Assembly (NCBI RefSeq): GCF_028769735.1 | Contig: NC_088200.1 | Coordinates: forward strand, 67,028,061-67,092,060 | Direction: 5' to 3' | Length of the DNA stretch: 64,000 nucleotides | Source of the DNA: Zonotrichia leucophrys gambelii | Lineage: Eukaryota; Chordata; Aves; Passeriformes; Passerellidae | Shown: piece by piece, positions 13,492 through 28,200 of the stretch | Numbering within the stretch: position 1 is the first letter of the stretch | Layout of the letters: each line of letters begins with the position of its first letter | Translations under genes and position numbers: made by a program | Notes under the pieces: generated by a model | The model's database searches: none | Told to the model about the DNA's origin: nothing | The model's input: only the letters and a program-made list of their open reading frames with translations

Positions 13492-13552
13492 CATAGGAAC
13501 ATGCAGTGGTTTAGGTTGGAAGGGACTGCTGGGCATCATTTGTTTAAAAACA
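13492..13552 (-). mobile_element. Short CR1 3' end remnant, minus orientation
   Basis: The stretch TGTCATAGGAACATGCAGTG, then GTTTAGGTTGGAAGGGACTG and GGCATCAT, matches the reversed terminal region of CR1. The typical form there is an ATAGAAT repeat, then GGTTGGAAGGGACC, then GATCAT. Only about 60 bp remain. Confidence 0.6.
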
Positions 13553-15015
13553 TGACAAGCCTCTAAGTTATATGCATACCAATGTGTATACTAATTTAAA
13601 CAAGAAGAAAAGTTGTTAATGCTTTTGTCATAGTAATTAATTTCTGTGCCCACTAGTAGAACGCAGAATTAATCATCAGTAAAATTTTAACATTTAAGAT
13701 AATTAGAGCCTGGTTCTAGACAATAAAAATTTCGTAATTAGGCACTTCAGTTATGAGACATCTTTTAATAGTTCTAAGCATTTGTCAAAGCACAGTGTAG
13801 AAATATATTACAATTTCAGAAAATGTGATCAGTTTTTTATTTAACACCATTTATGTAAAATATTGCAAACATGTTTTCAGGTGGTACTACTGACGGTTTA
13901 TCTGTAGGAGTTGTTTGGCTACTACTGTCACTAGGCAGTGGTGGTGCTTGTAGCCAGACATTTGTGCAGCAGATAAAGTTTTACGAAGACATGCCAGTCA
14001 TTAATTGTTTTGTATAAAGCCAGCCAGAACCATATGCAAATACTGAGCTATTACATAGATGTAATGTTCAATGAATTCATACCATGCAGATGGTCATCGA
14101 ATGCAGACCTGTACCTGACAAGGTCTATCCATATTGGGTTCTTAAGATATTTTCAACTAAATCGTTGTCTGTAATTAAATGCAGATAAAAATATTGACAT
14201 GAAATGAGGGTAGTAGAATCATTCTCTACTAAGTAATAAAGAAAGCAAGACATTCCTCTGTCTAAGATGGAAGGTGCTGCAGTTGCCAGGACCTTGTTAC
14301 TTTTTGTGACCTTTTCATGATGAAACCACCCTTTTAAATGCTTTCAGCACAAGTTGTTTGTTTCTTGGAGTGGATGGACAGGAGCTCAGAAACATTTCAT
14401 TATATCTTTCTGAAGAGCAGCAAAATTACAAATAAATGAAGTATTATTAAATTGTGAGCTACAAAGAATATTTATTTATTTATTATTTTTTAATGTATCA
14501 GTAGCCACTGGCAGCTAATTGTCATAAGACTGCTTATTTTACTTCTGTTTTTGAAAGGTTGCGTCAGAACGTTTTCTTGTTATAGTAGACCAATTTTAAT
14601 AGAATTTTGAAAGAATGATTTATCTACACTATTTTTAAGTAAGACTTTCATATTTTACAAGTTTGACTGGAATGTGCTACTATTGTTTTTTATACTGTGA
14701 AACAATTGACTAGAGCACTAATATGCTTAGTAATTCAACTGCATGTTTAATAATATTTACAGAGTCCTTGTGAATACTGAGAACAATCAACTGACTGACA
14801 AGAGGAAAGAAGGATTATGTTTAATTTATTAATGAGGAAACAGATGCAAAGATAAGTGAATGACAGATTGTGGCCCCAAACATTAAAGCAAAGTAGTATG
14901 AAGAAATAAGCTATTACTACTCTGTTTATCATGGTAAATGTCTCTGTGCATGAGCTTAAACTACAGCACAAAGCACTTAAGCTGGGCTGATTTAGTCTTT
15001 GCTAAACAAGAAAAA

Positions 15016-15390
15016 CACAGAATCAGAGAATAAACTGAATTGGAAGGGACTCACAAGGATCATCGAGTCCAAGTCCTGGCCCTGCACAGCAGAGCCCCAA
15101 GAGTCACCCTATGTGCCCAAGAGCACTTGGTCCAAACACTTCTTGAGCTCTGTCAGGCTGGTGCTGTGACCACTGCCCTGCGGAGCCTGTTCAGTGCCCA
15201 GCCACCCTATGGATGAAGAACTTTTCCTGATATCAAACTTAAATCTCCTTTGATACAAATTCAGACCATTCTCTGGAGTCCTGTCACTGGTCACCACAAA
15301 GAGATCAGTGCCTACCCCTCCTCTTCCCCTCCTAAGGATGTTGAAAATGATGCCTCCCCTTGGTCTCCTCTGAATCTCAAAACACCTGTT
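15016..15390 (-). mobile_element. CR1 LINE 3' fragment, minus orientation
   Basis: The + strand reads CACAGAATCAGAGAATAAAC, then TTGGAAGGGACTCACAAGG and ATCATCGAGTCCAAGTCC. Then come TTCTTGAGCTCTGTCAGGC, GAGCCTGTTCAGTGCCCAG and GATGAAGAACTTTTCCTGAT. Near 15360 it ends with a CCTCTGAATCTC-type segment. This order is the reverse complement of a CR1 3' UTR and ORF2 end. The copy is 5'-truncated and shows no open frame for the element. Confidence 0.85.
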
Positions 15391-18300
15391 ACTGTCAGTA
15401 GAAGAGTACTTAACCAGCTTTTACTGCCTTGTAGTGGCCATTGACTAAGTAACTTTATAGTTACTTACTTGTATATCTGAGCTTGTAGCTTGCAGTACAG
15501 CAGAGATGAGAATCCTTGTGGTTTTGATTTTGAAGTTGTAAAATAAATCACTGGGTTACACTATTGCTCACAAAAATCTGTCTTGATAGTAGTTTTAGTA
15601 CGCAGTAAGATTTGGACTTCATATTTATTTATGGTTAGAAATATCTTCTCTTGATGGGCTTCATGAGGAGCTTTGTGTTGAAGAAAGGTAGAAGATAAGG
15701 ATTTTAAGCAGCTGGTTGTATAAGGTGCCTATAATTTGAGAAGGGCTGCCTAAAGGATCTGCCCTGAAAGCCTGTGTTCCCTCATAGTAGTGAGTGTAGA
15801 TAAATGTATTTGCTTTAAAGTACCACAAGGTGAAGGTAAGTGTGGAAGATGATGAAGCACACTGATAAACTAGCATTGTAGCTTCTGGATGGTGTTTGTT
15901 TGGTTTGAGTTTTTTTCATCCACTGTCCAGTCTTGGACTGATTGTTTTCACAGAGCAATACAGAAATGTAATTTGGTTTGTATGTGAATTTAAATAAGAC
16001 AAAAATCACTTGAGAACTCCCACAGTTTTTACTGTGTCTGAGTTCAGTAAGTCATTTTGTACATGGATCAAGTGAACAGGTAGTTGGAGTCTTATTTTGA
16101 ACGTTGAGGGGTGACACTGGAGGGACTTCATCTAACTGGCTATCAGAGCAGCTGCAGCTGCTTTGGATCGGAGCAGTATTTGTTACAAATACATTTTATA
16201 TTATATACTATTGCAGGAGCAGTTTTTACAGAGCTTATTTCCTGTGAATTGGTAATGGGGAAGAATTTGATCTAGCCACCTGCTCATTTGGAGTTAGGTC
16301 ATATCCTTGTCCCAGTAAGCTGACACTGGATGTTATTGCCATCCAGTCTGTCTACCCCAGGGACTTGCCCTTTGACAGGCCTGCCTTTTAAAGTTCAATG
16401 GAATAGATATTTTCAACCCCCTTGGGCTAAAGAAATCTCATCATTTGCTGATATCATCAGTCCAACAAGATAACAAGCATCGTTAACAGAATTCACTTTG
16501 AAGTGGCACCCACACCTCAGCATGAGACTTGATAACTGCTGCTAAGTCTTCACTGAAGTAATTTGCTTATAGGGAGAGATTTTGAAGGAGGCCCATATTT
16601 TTTATTAATTTCAGAGTACTAACTCATTTCATGTGGTCTGGGTGACCTGAAGAAATTCTTCTTCTGACTAGCAAGGCTCTAATATAAAACAGAGAGTTGT
16701 AGACCTTCTGAAGTACTCTGTATAAATGTAGGGTCTCTATGTACATACGTTTCTAACCAGAGTTAATATGTAGAGCTAATATTTCTCTCTTGGCTGAGGT
16801 CAAGAAAACATACTTGCCTTTTATTTTTTCTTGAACTTTTTTACAAAGAGAACAGTCCTGATTCCTGGAGATAAGATTGGTTAAAGTGCTCCTTGGCTGT
16901 GAGACATGAAGACTTGATGAACTTCAACATTCCAGTAGTTTCAGGAATCCAAATCTTAAAAATGAATTATGGCATTTATGAAACTAGACTAGAAATTTGT
17001 TTTCCATTTAAGGAAATAATCTGGAGATCTGAGAAGCACTTTGACTATATTTCAGTATTCTTCAGAATGCAGTTCTCTTTAAAAATATTTTAACTACCAA
17101 TCTTTCCTGAGAACCATAAGTAAAACCATCTCTGTTATAATTTTTCTTTTAAGAAATTAAAATCCAATTCTATACTCCTTAGCTGTCTTAGTTTCCAGCA
17201 GGGTGAAGTTAGGAAAACAGTGGATGTAATAATATAATGAATAATGTGGAGTTGCTTTATGAGTAAGCTCATCAGAAATATTAAGAAGAAAAGTACACAT
17301 TATTATATTGCTTTCTTTTACTCTTTTTGGGGGAACAGTTCAACTGCAATTGCAAAAACTGAGGACAAATGAGCTATTTCTGTAGTTAGACTGCAGAGGA
17401 CAAACTGTCAATATAGAAAATTTGGCTCCAGCTGTCTTATCTTCATGGGCCACTATGATTTTCTTTAATTACTTCAATAAGCATTGATGCATAATTCCTT
17501 GCAGTAAAGTTTAAATAAGTAAATAGCGTTTTCTGATGGGATAGTGGATATGAACAAATTTTTTGTACTATTTTCTTTTAAGTTGATGTAATTTTGTTAC
17601 ATTACTTCATAAAAGTTTTAGATTCTGTTAAAAATACTGAAAGGTTCTTTTGGTGATTTGAAAAGTCTGTTGCAGAGCATTTCAAACTTAGTATGGCATT
17701 TCATATTCAGCTGGGGATAAGAATTGTGCTTTCTTCAAGCTTCAGTGATTGTCCCTTTTCACTATCATTCTGAGGGCTGTGTTAATGTGATTTCTCAGGG
17801 TTTTTTATCAAATTGTGAAGAAGAAAGTTTTCCATCACCTTATGAGGAGCTTCATTAGATCTTCACTGCTTAACTGATTCAATTTCTGTTGACCTCTTGC
17901 TGTTCTAACAAGAAGGAATGCGAATTCAGACATTTGTAACTTTATCCATTGTCAAGAAGACTGGAGAGATCTCTGCTCTAAGATGAGGCATCTGGGCTCC
18001 TGATGCTAGTGTGCAAGTACTCCACATAATGTGTTTGCTAGAGCTTTGCTTTTCAATAGCGAAATAGCCTGTTCTGTAACTGCAGCTGAAATCCTGCTTC
18101 AGAACTCTGGAGTAGGAGTAGAATCAGAAAAGAAAAGAAATTTATTTGGGGAAAAGAAATGCTTGGTGATGTACACGGTTTTTCATTGTTTCTCTTCTCT
18201 TTGAAGTAGTGGAAAAAATGATCCCGTAGTAGTACATAAAAGTTATGTGAGCTCTCTTAAGCAGAACAAAAACTAGGACTTCATATAAAGACAGGAAGAT

Positions 18301-18607
18301 CTTGATTGTGGCTTAAGCTGATACAGACCTCTAGTATCAGATGAGGTCTGTAAGTGCTTTCTAAGTGGAACAGTTTTTGATGTTACATATGTAATAGCTG
18401 TAGACGTGACTGGTGCTTTTGGAGATATTTAGAATTATTGAGATCTCTGTGAGTAATAGGTGCACTTTTATGGGACATTTTATTGCCTTTGCCCAACAAA
18501 AATGAATCAAATTGCTTACTATTCAATTATGGAAATGCAATGGCAAAATGATCTCAGAATTATTCAATGATCATTCAACTATTTAAATTTTATTTCTGTG
18601 CAGTTCA

Positions 18608-18671
18608 CATTCATCACATTTATCCATTCTGTCCATGTTCATTCACCACATTTATCCATTCATTACAATTT
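18608..18671. repeat. 32-bp imperfect tandem duplication
   Basis: Two adjacent copies start at 18608 and 18640. Both read CATTCA(T/C)CACATTTATCCATT and then diverge. This is probably a replication-slippage duplication. Confidence 0.75.
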
Positions 18672-19169
18672 TTCTTCATTTGTATTTTCAAAAATCCGTT
18701 CTGTATCAAGCATTTAATTGTTCCCACATACCTGTGTACCTTCACCCAAGAGTGTTGTGAACACAAAATTTTGAGTTCGTTCAATTGGAAGGCTGGAAAG
18801 GTATATGAAAGGATAGCTTATGGCAAGCATAGAAGGTCCGCTAGGTGGAAATAACTCGTGAAGCTGATTTTGTTTTGAAGAAAAATGTCTTATATGGTAG
18901 TCTTGCACATTTATACTCTTCATTGGTGTCCATTTATAGCCATTTTGGGATACAGTCCTAAATGGATCTTTAGTCTGAAGCAATGACCTTTCTTATATAA
19001 TCCTTAAAGTAGTTAGAGACACACTTGTGTTTCAGTTTGTTACTATATTTGTTTAAACATTAATGTGTTTTTGAGAACTGAACCCTGTATCTATCATGAC
19101 CACTATCTAAAAAGGAAAAGGAATTAATTATGTGGTTGAGAAGACATATTTGAATAATTGAGATGTATC

Positions 19170-19170
<1 letters not shown>

Positions 19171-19213
<43 letters not shown>
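19171..19213. repeat. (AG)n microsatellite
   Basis: An uninterrupted run of about 21 AG units lies in SNX24 intron 3. It gives a poly-(Ser-Leu) pattern on the minus strand that is not a gene. Pure runs of this length are usually length-polymorphic. Confidence 0.97.
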
Positions 19214-19216
<3 letters not shown>

Positions 19217-22200
19217 TGAAGAGGCATGCAGGTGATGTGACTGTGCAAAGCCACTTGAAAGGCTTTTTCAGACCAAATGCTTTACACATGGGAGGTAATT
19301 GGTTATATACTTAAAAGCTGAATTCAGAGGTTGAAATTTTAAGCTATGGAAATTTTGTGTAAAATGTGGGCTTATTTTTTTTCTTCTTCACCTTGTCCTC
19401 TGTGTGCCTAACCTGTGGGGTTTTTTCCCCACTAGGCTTCTGCTTAACCATTCCCCATGTCTGTGAGCAGGAGTGGATGGAAATGACTTTGACTTCCTTG
19501 TATCATTCATTAGGCACCACGAAGGTTCCTGCAGAGGCAGTCCTTTCCTTTGTCCTATATACGCATTCACTGTTAGGATCTATTTCTAACGAATTTAAGA
19601 TCAAATTGGCTTATTTGCGAAAAAAAAAATTCCCATCAAGTCCAGAAGAGATGATTATCTTCCTGATTGCTGTTTCTGGAAACCAGTTTTATTTTAAATA
19701 CAGGAGAATATGCTGAGAAGAAAGGGCCCAGCATTAGAAAGTTGCAAAAAAAAGTTGGATTCAGTGAAATAAGATTTAACTAATGTTTTGCTGGAAAGTG
19801 TGTTGAATCACCCACATCTATTAATCACATTGAAAATTCTCTCAATTATCCAAAATTATTCAGTGTCTTCTGTCTCTAACTCCATTTAGTGTGCAGAATC
19901 AAGGCTGAACAGCTTCTGTAAGGAGTTCGAAAAGCAATGGTATGATAAGTATAAAAAGACAAAATGTTCTTTGTCCTCATTAAAGATTGTGAGCAGAGTG
20001 TTAAATAATATTAATGGCTAGGATTGTCAGTACTTAACAGTACTTTCCTAGTACAAGTGATTTTATTGATCGATACAGTCTCAATGTAACAGGGCAGATT
20101 ATTCTACTGATTTTATCGAAACCTTAACTAAGTTTGTTAGTGTACCACATATCCTTAAATAGATCTAGATGATGATGTAGATTAAGAAAAGCAGACCACC
20201 ATCCATCTTTTTTTGATCGGTTAATAACTTAAATCCATCATTGCTGTGACCAGCTTTTTTAAGATTCTGTTGTGCATACGTGTTTCTTTGGTGGTAAAGA
20301 TACATAGCTGGGTCTCGATGGCTGTGGATTTTAAAGGAGTGTGCCTGACACATGCAGGATTGCATATTTGTTAAGAGGAAGCAGAAAGCCAAAGAAAACA
20401 GGGAAGCAAAATAATTCTGTAGATAATTTAAAGGAGACCCATTCATTTAGTGTCTGTCTGCAGAGATTTATGAAGAATTATTTAAAGCATTTTTCAAGAA
20501 TGCTCAGAAAATTACCTGGTTTGTGTTTTAGGAGTTAAATTTTTGCTTTTCAACTTGTGCCGTGTTGTGATTTATGATTAATATTTTTTTTCCTTCATCT
20601 TCAATAATCTGTTTGGTTTTGTTCTGTTCTGTGTGGTTTGCTTTATAGAATTGTGCTGCATGAACTCTCTTATTTTACTCTTACATGTTAGAGTGATCAA
20701 AATAAATTTTACTCAGTTAAGCACAGAACTTACATTAGTAGTTGTGACAGATTTAGAAACCATGTCTAAGTGCTTGTTCCCTTTTCATTATACTGTGTAT
20801 CATAATGATATTGTATTACATTCTTTGCCAAAGTTAAGATGAGCATCAAAGTGTACTAATCATGCACTTCCATACAGTGAGAAATGGTCTCTGTCATGAC
20901 TATACATGCTCAGAATAAGTGGAAAATATTTAAGAGGAGAGAGAAAGAAATTAAGTTCTCTGTCTAAGTCACAGTCTATGAAAGCAGAACTATGAGTACT
21001 AAAACTCACAGGCTGGCACACTCCTCTAATCTGCTGATGACTATCCCATACTAAGGTATGAGACAATTCATTTAGCTATGGTAAAAGAAGTCACCTTCCT
21101 TTCCCTGAATGCAGCTCCACATTTGATGTGTAGGCAGTAAATTTTCTTTTTCTTTAATAGATATTTAATAGGTTTCCTTAAGGTCTTTGGCAAAGGTGGA
21201 GGGAAGTCAAAAAATGTTTGTCCATTGTAATAAAGAAGGAAGAAGGGGGCAGTAATTCCTACAGTATTATTATCACCACCTGAAGTTTGGTAGAATGATT
21301 CAGGTTTCCCCCATCTTTTTAATCAATCCATAGCACTTTAAAAACATTTTCAGTTCCTTTTCTGTGCTGTTTTACATAAGGTAATTCTTATATTTAGGTA
21401 TACAAATGACTATTGCTTTTTTAAATTGGACTTTCAAAGCAAGGTAAATCTTAAGGGCTTTTTCTTCAAAATTAGTCCGTAAGTTAATGAATTGCTAATA
21501 AAGGGATAAACTTATTTTCTGCTGAAGGAGTATTTTATTATTGCAGGTGTAGTGTAATGCACTATGTTTCATTGAGGTTGTTCAGTAGTATACAGCACTA
21601 AATTAGAATATAGTTTAGACCTTGGTTGCATTGACCTTATACAATCTGGTAGCATTGTTCTGCATACAATGCACACTCTTTGTGTGAGTGAAGATCCACC
21701 ATTAATATTCTTTACACATTTATAAATTGCACATGAGGGCAAGGGGAAAATGTTCATGAAGAAGTGTAGAATTCTTTTTTTACATCAGGACTTGAATCTG
21801 CACATAAGACATAGCCTGTGTTTGGAAGCCAGAGGAGGAAAACAAAATATGAAATAACTGAACCATTTATTATGTGCTTTGGATAAAGAACTCCTTCTGG
21901 GGGAAAAAGTAGTGTAGGATCATGCTACATGTGTAAGCAATGTTAAATAAATCCTTATACATAAGGAAGCTGAATTAAAGCTTGATTCTAGTGTGCCATA
22001 ATAACTTTATTGTCCAATATATTTTGTGTCATTTAACATAGACCATTCTGAAAAAAAAGACAGAAAAACAATCCAACAAAAACCCAACAAGCTGCGGAAC
22101 TAATCACAGGGGATTACCAGAAAGATACTGAAATAAACAAGCAGTAATTCTTGAACTTCTGGTTTAGATGTTGAAAGGAAAGAGCATAGGAACAGAAGAA

Positions 22201-25200
22201 TTCTTTGCGAGAAGGACTGCTAAGCAAAACATGAGAGCTGTTCTATCAGTAGCTAAGAGAGGTGAGCAGAGGAAGAGGCAAATAGTCTTCCTCAGACTGG
22301 TTATGGCAGAGTAGTGAGCCTTCTTCTTTGGTTCTTTAGTAAATTGAATGCTTCTGCATCAGGTGTAATTCCCATGTGTCTGTGTGTGTGCTGCCTTTTC
22401 TTGGCATTTATGCAGTCTTAGATGACTCCTTTCTGAAAGTTGTTGAAGGATTTCAAGGTGAAGTAAGGGGGGAAGGTCCTGTGGTCATGGGTAGCTTACA
22501 AGAATAACAAATGCTTGTTATCTTCTCTAACATTGTCTATCTCTACCCATATCACTTTTGATTGTCTTTTTTTTTCCTCCTGCTTATTGTCTGTGTTCTC
22601 CAAATATCATATAGATTTAGTTACATGTGAAAAAGCTCATTTTAGTAAACCCATTAATTGCAGAATTTTTTGACTGAGATAGTCTTGGATTTCTGTGAAG
22701 GTACATTTGCAAACAAAAACACATTGAGTGATGCCTAAATTTATAACTCTGATATGGATTTTTTCTGTAGACTTTGAAAATATGGACATTAAAATAAGAA
22801 ACCTCCAGGGTTACTTTTGATAAACACTTTGAGTTATATATAAGAAAATTTTCAAGCATTGATGTAGAAATTGAGGCTTGTGGTGCAGTTTCTTCTTTTT
22901 AATTTCTTAAAATTGTCTTTATCTAATATACTTTTTCTTCTGCAGATGAAAAAAGTTTGCAGAAACAAAGCATGAAGCAGAAGTAGAACCTTTAATTTCA
23001 TTAGGCATGTTGTAACTGGCGAAGATTAATGTATATATCTCTTGCTAATTCTTTTCAATTACTCAGTTCATATAAATTCCCAAACCTTGTTAATTATGCT
23101 GAAGTCAGGTGGTAATTTTTAACAGTGTTTCCACAGCAAGGGAATTTTCCTGGTCTAACCTTGCCCTCCTGTAGAAACTCTCAGCAGATTAGGCATTCTG
23201 ACTCTAGTCCATTCGTTTTCAGCACAAGCCTAATTGCTGCCGACTGCCTGCCACAGGTACCCTGGTTATTGTACATTTAAGGGATGCAGGTTCTTCTGAG
23301 AACAAATAAGGAAAGATTAATTGTTTGTTTTGTTTCATCCCAAGAGAAATGTGGGAGCTTAATCAAGAAAAATAATTTCTTCTGTTGATTTGGCTTATTT
23401 GTGGAAAGGGATAATTGTATAGAGGCAGGCATAGAGCTATGCATTTTGAAAGAAATTTTGCCATTTACCTACTTGGGTGGCAAAGATACAGCAAAATGAA
23501 TGTAACACAGCATTGGAATTGATGGGGATGGTTCGCATTTCTCATAGTAAGTAATTTGGCTGCTGGGCTTTTATTTTTAACCAATATTGCTAGGTGGTGT
23601 TGTCATTTGTTTTGTCTGCTTCTTTGGATATCTAATCAGGTAGGGGGAAAAACGCTTTTCCAAATTGTCCTTAATTGCCAGAGCACGAAGTGAGCTAAGC
23701 ACTCAGGTATTTCCAATTAAAGAACTTGTTTCCAGCAAGCACCATTAAATCTATCTTTACCAATCTGATAAATAAGCTATCAAAGAGTGGAACAGATTAA
23801 TTGAGAGCAATTAGTTCAAAGCTCAGTATAACAGTTAGGCTGAACCAACATTATCAATGAATGCAAATTTTACGTAAAGCAGTAAGAAGCACTGATGCAG
23901 CAAAACTGAGTTGAGAGTAGCCACTAAGCACAAAGGAAAATTTTATATGTGATACAGAAATAAAAGACATGGAAGAAACACAGATCATACAATTCAGAAA
24001 CATCAGAAGATTTACTCTAATTGCATCTAAAGCATAAGAAAGCCCTGCATATACTTCATCACTTGTGTTTGTAGACACAGTAATCTCCAAGTGTGCTTTG
24101 CTTATGTTAATAATCAGTAACCCCTGTGTTTGGCAGACACTTAGCTTACACACTGTATTTTGATTCCCTTTTAGTACAGGTTTGTGTTCCTTTGCCTTTT
24201 GGATGGTTGTTCCTTTCTTCCAGCTGCCTGTGCATGCCAAATTGCAGTGGTCCACATGGTGCAAACATCATTCTGCATCCTCTGGATGTTTCTCTTAATG
24301 ACAAAATAGAAAAAGCACCTGAATGCTGGTGTCAGCATTTTGACAGCACACATCATCATGAGGAGAAAGTCTCTCTGTCACCTTAGATATTGAAGTAAAC
24401 TTATACACTTCAAGTATAAATACGTTTTAAATTGTTTACAAAATTTTTGCTTGTTGGTAATTGTTTTGTATACTCTGCTTTGGAGTAATCTACTCCATCA
24501 AGAAGGGGGCACATGAAATAGACTGATTTCTTCAGTTTTTGTACAACTACCTTGGCTAGGTAAGTTGTATTGCTGCTCTGTGTGTTGACATCATTCCTAT
24601 AAATTGACAGCACAAATATACCAGCTGCCACAACTTTTAAAACTGCTCTGTTAGAGCATCAGTTTGTGTGGTGCATCTCTGGCCTTTACAGCAGCAATAC
24701 AGCTGGAGTCTACTTTTGCAGAATTACAGTTTTAAAATGGTTGGATAAAAATCTTATTTCTTATGCTGTTGCAACCCACTGGGTACAACTATTCTAGGAA
24801 AATGAAAAGGTCAGTGATAACTTTCCCAATAAAACCTTCTGAGAAAATGTCATTCCACTTATGTGTATCTGACTGGGAGAGTTCATCCTCCATTTTTTGA
24901 ACTTCATATTTTTTTATTTCTGGAATATCATTCATCATTAGAGGAATTCAACATTCATAACCATGATAGTATGCTGTCATAGCAGCTCATGAACTGATGA
25001 TAACATGCATGCTTTGACAGACACAGAACTTTGAATACAGGTAATTTACAGTATTTTTCTTTGTATCCTTGCTGGCAAGTCACACCTGAATAAGATCACA
25101 GCTGTACTCTGTGTAACCATAGTATTCTGAGCAGCTTCTCCTTAATGCTGGATTCTGAAAACCTCAGATTATCTCCCAAAAATGATGAAGAAATTAGACA

Positions 25201-28200
25201 GGTGAAACTTCTCTTAGTTTCTCCGGATGAGGCATTCAGATCTCCAAGTGCACTTTCACTGTGGGATCCAGCTCTCACACATAGTTCAGTGGGAAGGGTT
25301 TCTGGTGTAACACTCATAAAGAAAAGCACGCACAAAGCCACGGGAGAGTGTGGAGGAACAATGGCCATGCACAGAATTCAGAGTCTGCAATCTTGCAACC
25401 AGCAGCATTTAAGCAACCATCTCCACATTATCCCATCAGACGTTTCTCAGTGTATTTGGACTCAGTCAAGGTCAAACAATGATATGCGCTAATAGTTTTC
25501 AACAGCAGCAGTTGTATAACTTCACAGTTAAGAAGCAATTTGTGTTTCTGTAATGATATTGTATTTAAATGCCATGCAGTAGTGCTTACTTGCCTTACAG
25601 GGGGAATTTTTTTATAATTAATCAAATTCAGGCAAGTTTAATTATGTGACCTGAATTAGTTATCCAGTTTTAAGTGCTGGAATTACAAGAACAGGTACTG
25701 CAGGAGTAAGTTACCACAGAATATTGAGGTCTTTTCATAGTATTGGAAATAAAGATTAGCAGGTTTTATGACAAATTTGCCCTCTAATATTATAGGAGGC
25801 TCTTGATAACTGAGTTCAATGCAGAAACTCAGGAATTGTATTATTAATGTAAAAGTATAAACAGCATTTCAGTGAAGAGATCCAGCAGCCAGGCTTGACA
25901 TCTCAACCCAAATTTTAAGTGGCAAATATTTCAAAAATAATAGAAATTTCTTTAGTTTGTCAATTATTTTTGCCCAGTTTTTCGGAGCAGTGATGTTCAC
26001 CAAGGAAGTCAGAGAGAAGTCTGTTATTAGACTAGACTGATGGGTTTGTTACTGTGTGTATGGAGACATGTAAATTATTTTTCCTGCAGCATATTTGCCA
26101 GTTATAACCACTATATTATCTTTTTTTTATATCTATAGCAGATTCTTTCAACTTCAGACTCTTTCAGCTCTCCATCTTTCAACCTTTTTTTGTTCTGGTT
26201 TTTTTTCCCCTGATATTTAATTTTGTCCCTTTGACTTTATTCAATCTTATTCAATTCAATCTACATGTCAGTTTAGTATTGTCTTCTGATGATCATGTAT
26301 TGAAGGTCATCTCTGTGGCCAGTCAAGAGACAATGATAGGTGTTTTGTGGATTTCAGATCTACTATAAATCCTTTCTGAACTGTTACACTTCATCCACAT
26401 CTGGTGGCATACTCGCTTTTATTTGCTCATCATGGAGTCTAGAGTTTGATTAATCTTTCTGTACCACTCTATATAGTACTATATTGCCTTTTCATTGAAG
26501 CACCACGAGGTGGGACTTAAATAACACTTTTACCTAGCTTCAGATGCCACAGCTTTCTTAAAAAGTATATTAGAGCCTTCAGAGAAATAATAACCACTGG
26601 GAAGAAAAGGTGCAACACCACATTTTTTTACAAATTCTTCTTGTATGGAAAACATGGAGACCAAATATATGTGCCAAAGTGAGTAATAGAAATAAGGAAG
26701 ATTGCTGTGTAAAATGCCAGAATATATGTATGATTCATTAATCTGTGATACTCAGTTTCAGCCTCATTTGTGGGGTTTACTGACCATAATTAAGTAGTTC
26801 TCTGGTTGCTGAGTGAGGAACATCAAGTAGTTGCTAAGTGAGAATATAGCATCAAGAATATGGGATTTATAGTGAACATCTTGGCATTCTTGCAGCATTC
26901 TAATGTTATGATAATTTTTAATGGAAGTACAGATTACTCTTCTGCTTCTGTTAGCAGGCTAAATTGCAATATTTTTTCTCTGTTTTGGAGAAGTTATCCC
27001 TCTTTCAATAACAAGAATGTGGACAGTTTTTAACCAAATCAGAACATTGTTCACAGAATTGCTATGGTGTGACAAGTGCAGCCTTCCAGCTGATGCCACT
27101 TGTGTGCCATCAGCACAGAAAGGTAAATACGCATTCGCTGACCAAGTTAGGATGGTCTCTTTTCCCAAGTAATTGCATCGTTCCTCACTTTTATGAAGGA
27201 CTCTCTTGCTGGTGAGTTTTGGGAGGGACAAGTGTCAAGGAGTAGAACCATAATGAAGTACCTGTGATTGAGCAAGGATTACATTGCTCTGTTAATTCTG
27301 TTAAAACTTGTCAGTTTGCCACCCAAATAAATGCCTAGACTGCGTAAAACATGGAGCAGAGTGACCTCTAGGAGAAAAATCAATGGCAATTCATATTTCA
27401 TACGTCTATAATTGCTTCTGAGAGCATGGCAGCAGTTTGTTTATAGAGCAGCTTGTTCTACCAGGGATTGTTTCCTGACTTTTTCGTCTTTCTAGTGGTG
27501 ATGCCTCACATGGACTGTGAATTACAGCTAGACACAGCAATAGACAAGTTTTATTGGTGGTGATTTTTTATTATTGTTTTCACATTACTGTCTTCAGAAT
27601 TGCTGCAATGTGTTCTGTTCCAACCAGTGCACTAATCTATAGTTACATGTAAATCGTGTTCACAGCTGTTCCTGTGAAAGACTCATGAAGCTGTTTTTTA
27701 CCTTCTCTTTAGCAGGCAAGGCTCTATCCTCCATGAAGTCATCCATTTGCTACTATTTTAGTCATCAAACTGATTCCATTGTATGGCCATCATTTTTAAG
27801 CAATTTGTCAGAGAAGCAAGGCATTCTCACAGTCTGCTAATTTAAAGATAGAATTTTGAAAATATCTTTTTTCCCCCTGCTTTGCTTTGTTTTTGTTTTT
27901 TTTCTTTTTGAGAAGCTGTTGTAAGATTTGTATCCCCACTGAGGACCGAGATGTCATAGGGATAGAGAAAATGCCGCTCACTTTATGGATTACTGTTAGG
28001 TCAACAAAACTTTGGCAGCATTGATTAACTTGACAGTGAGTACAGCAGTACATTTATCACTTATGGCTGTGCTGTAGAAAATCTAATAAGAGGCAAACAA
28101 TTCCCTTTAGAGCAGTAACAGGTTCACTGTGGCTAACGGTGCATGCACTGGAAATTTCTGACTTTAAATTATACCCTTGCTGCTAGTTGGGTCATTGACT

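Noticed and set aside
23854..24264. 136-codon minus-strand frame in intron 3
   Set aside because: The composition is unremarkable, no family or motif is visible, and I see no promoter or polyadenylation context.
25145..25492. 115-codon + frame with a 90-codon frame on the other strand
   Set aside because: There is no recognisable domain, no matching splice phases to SNX24, and no retrocopy features such as an A-tail. It is compatible with chance in a 28.8-kb intron.
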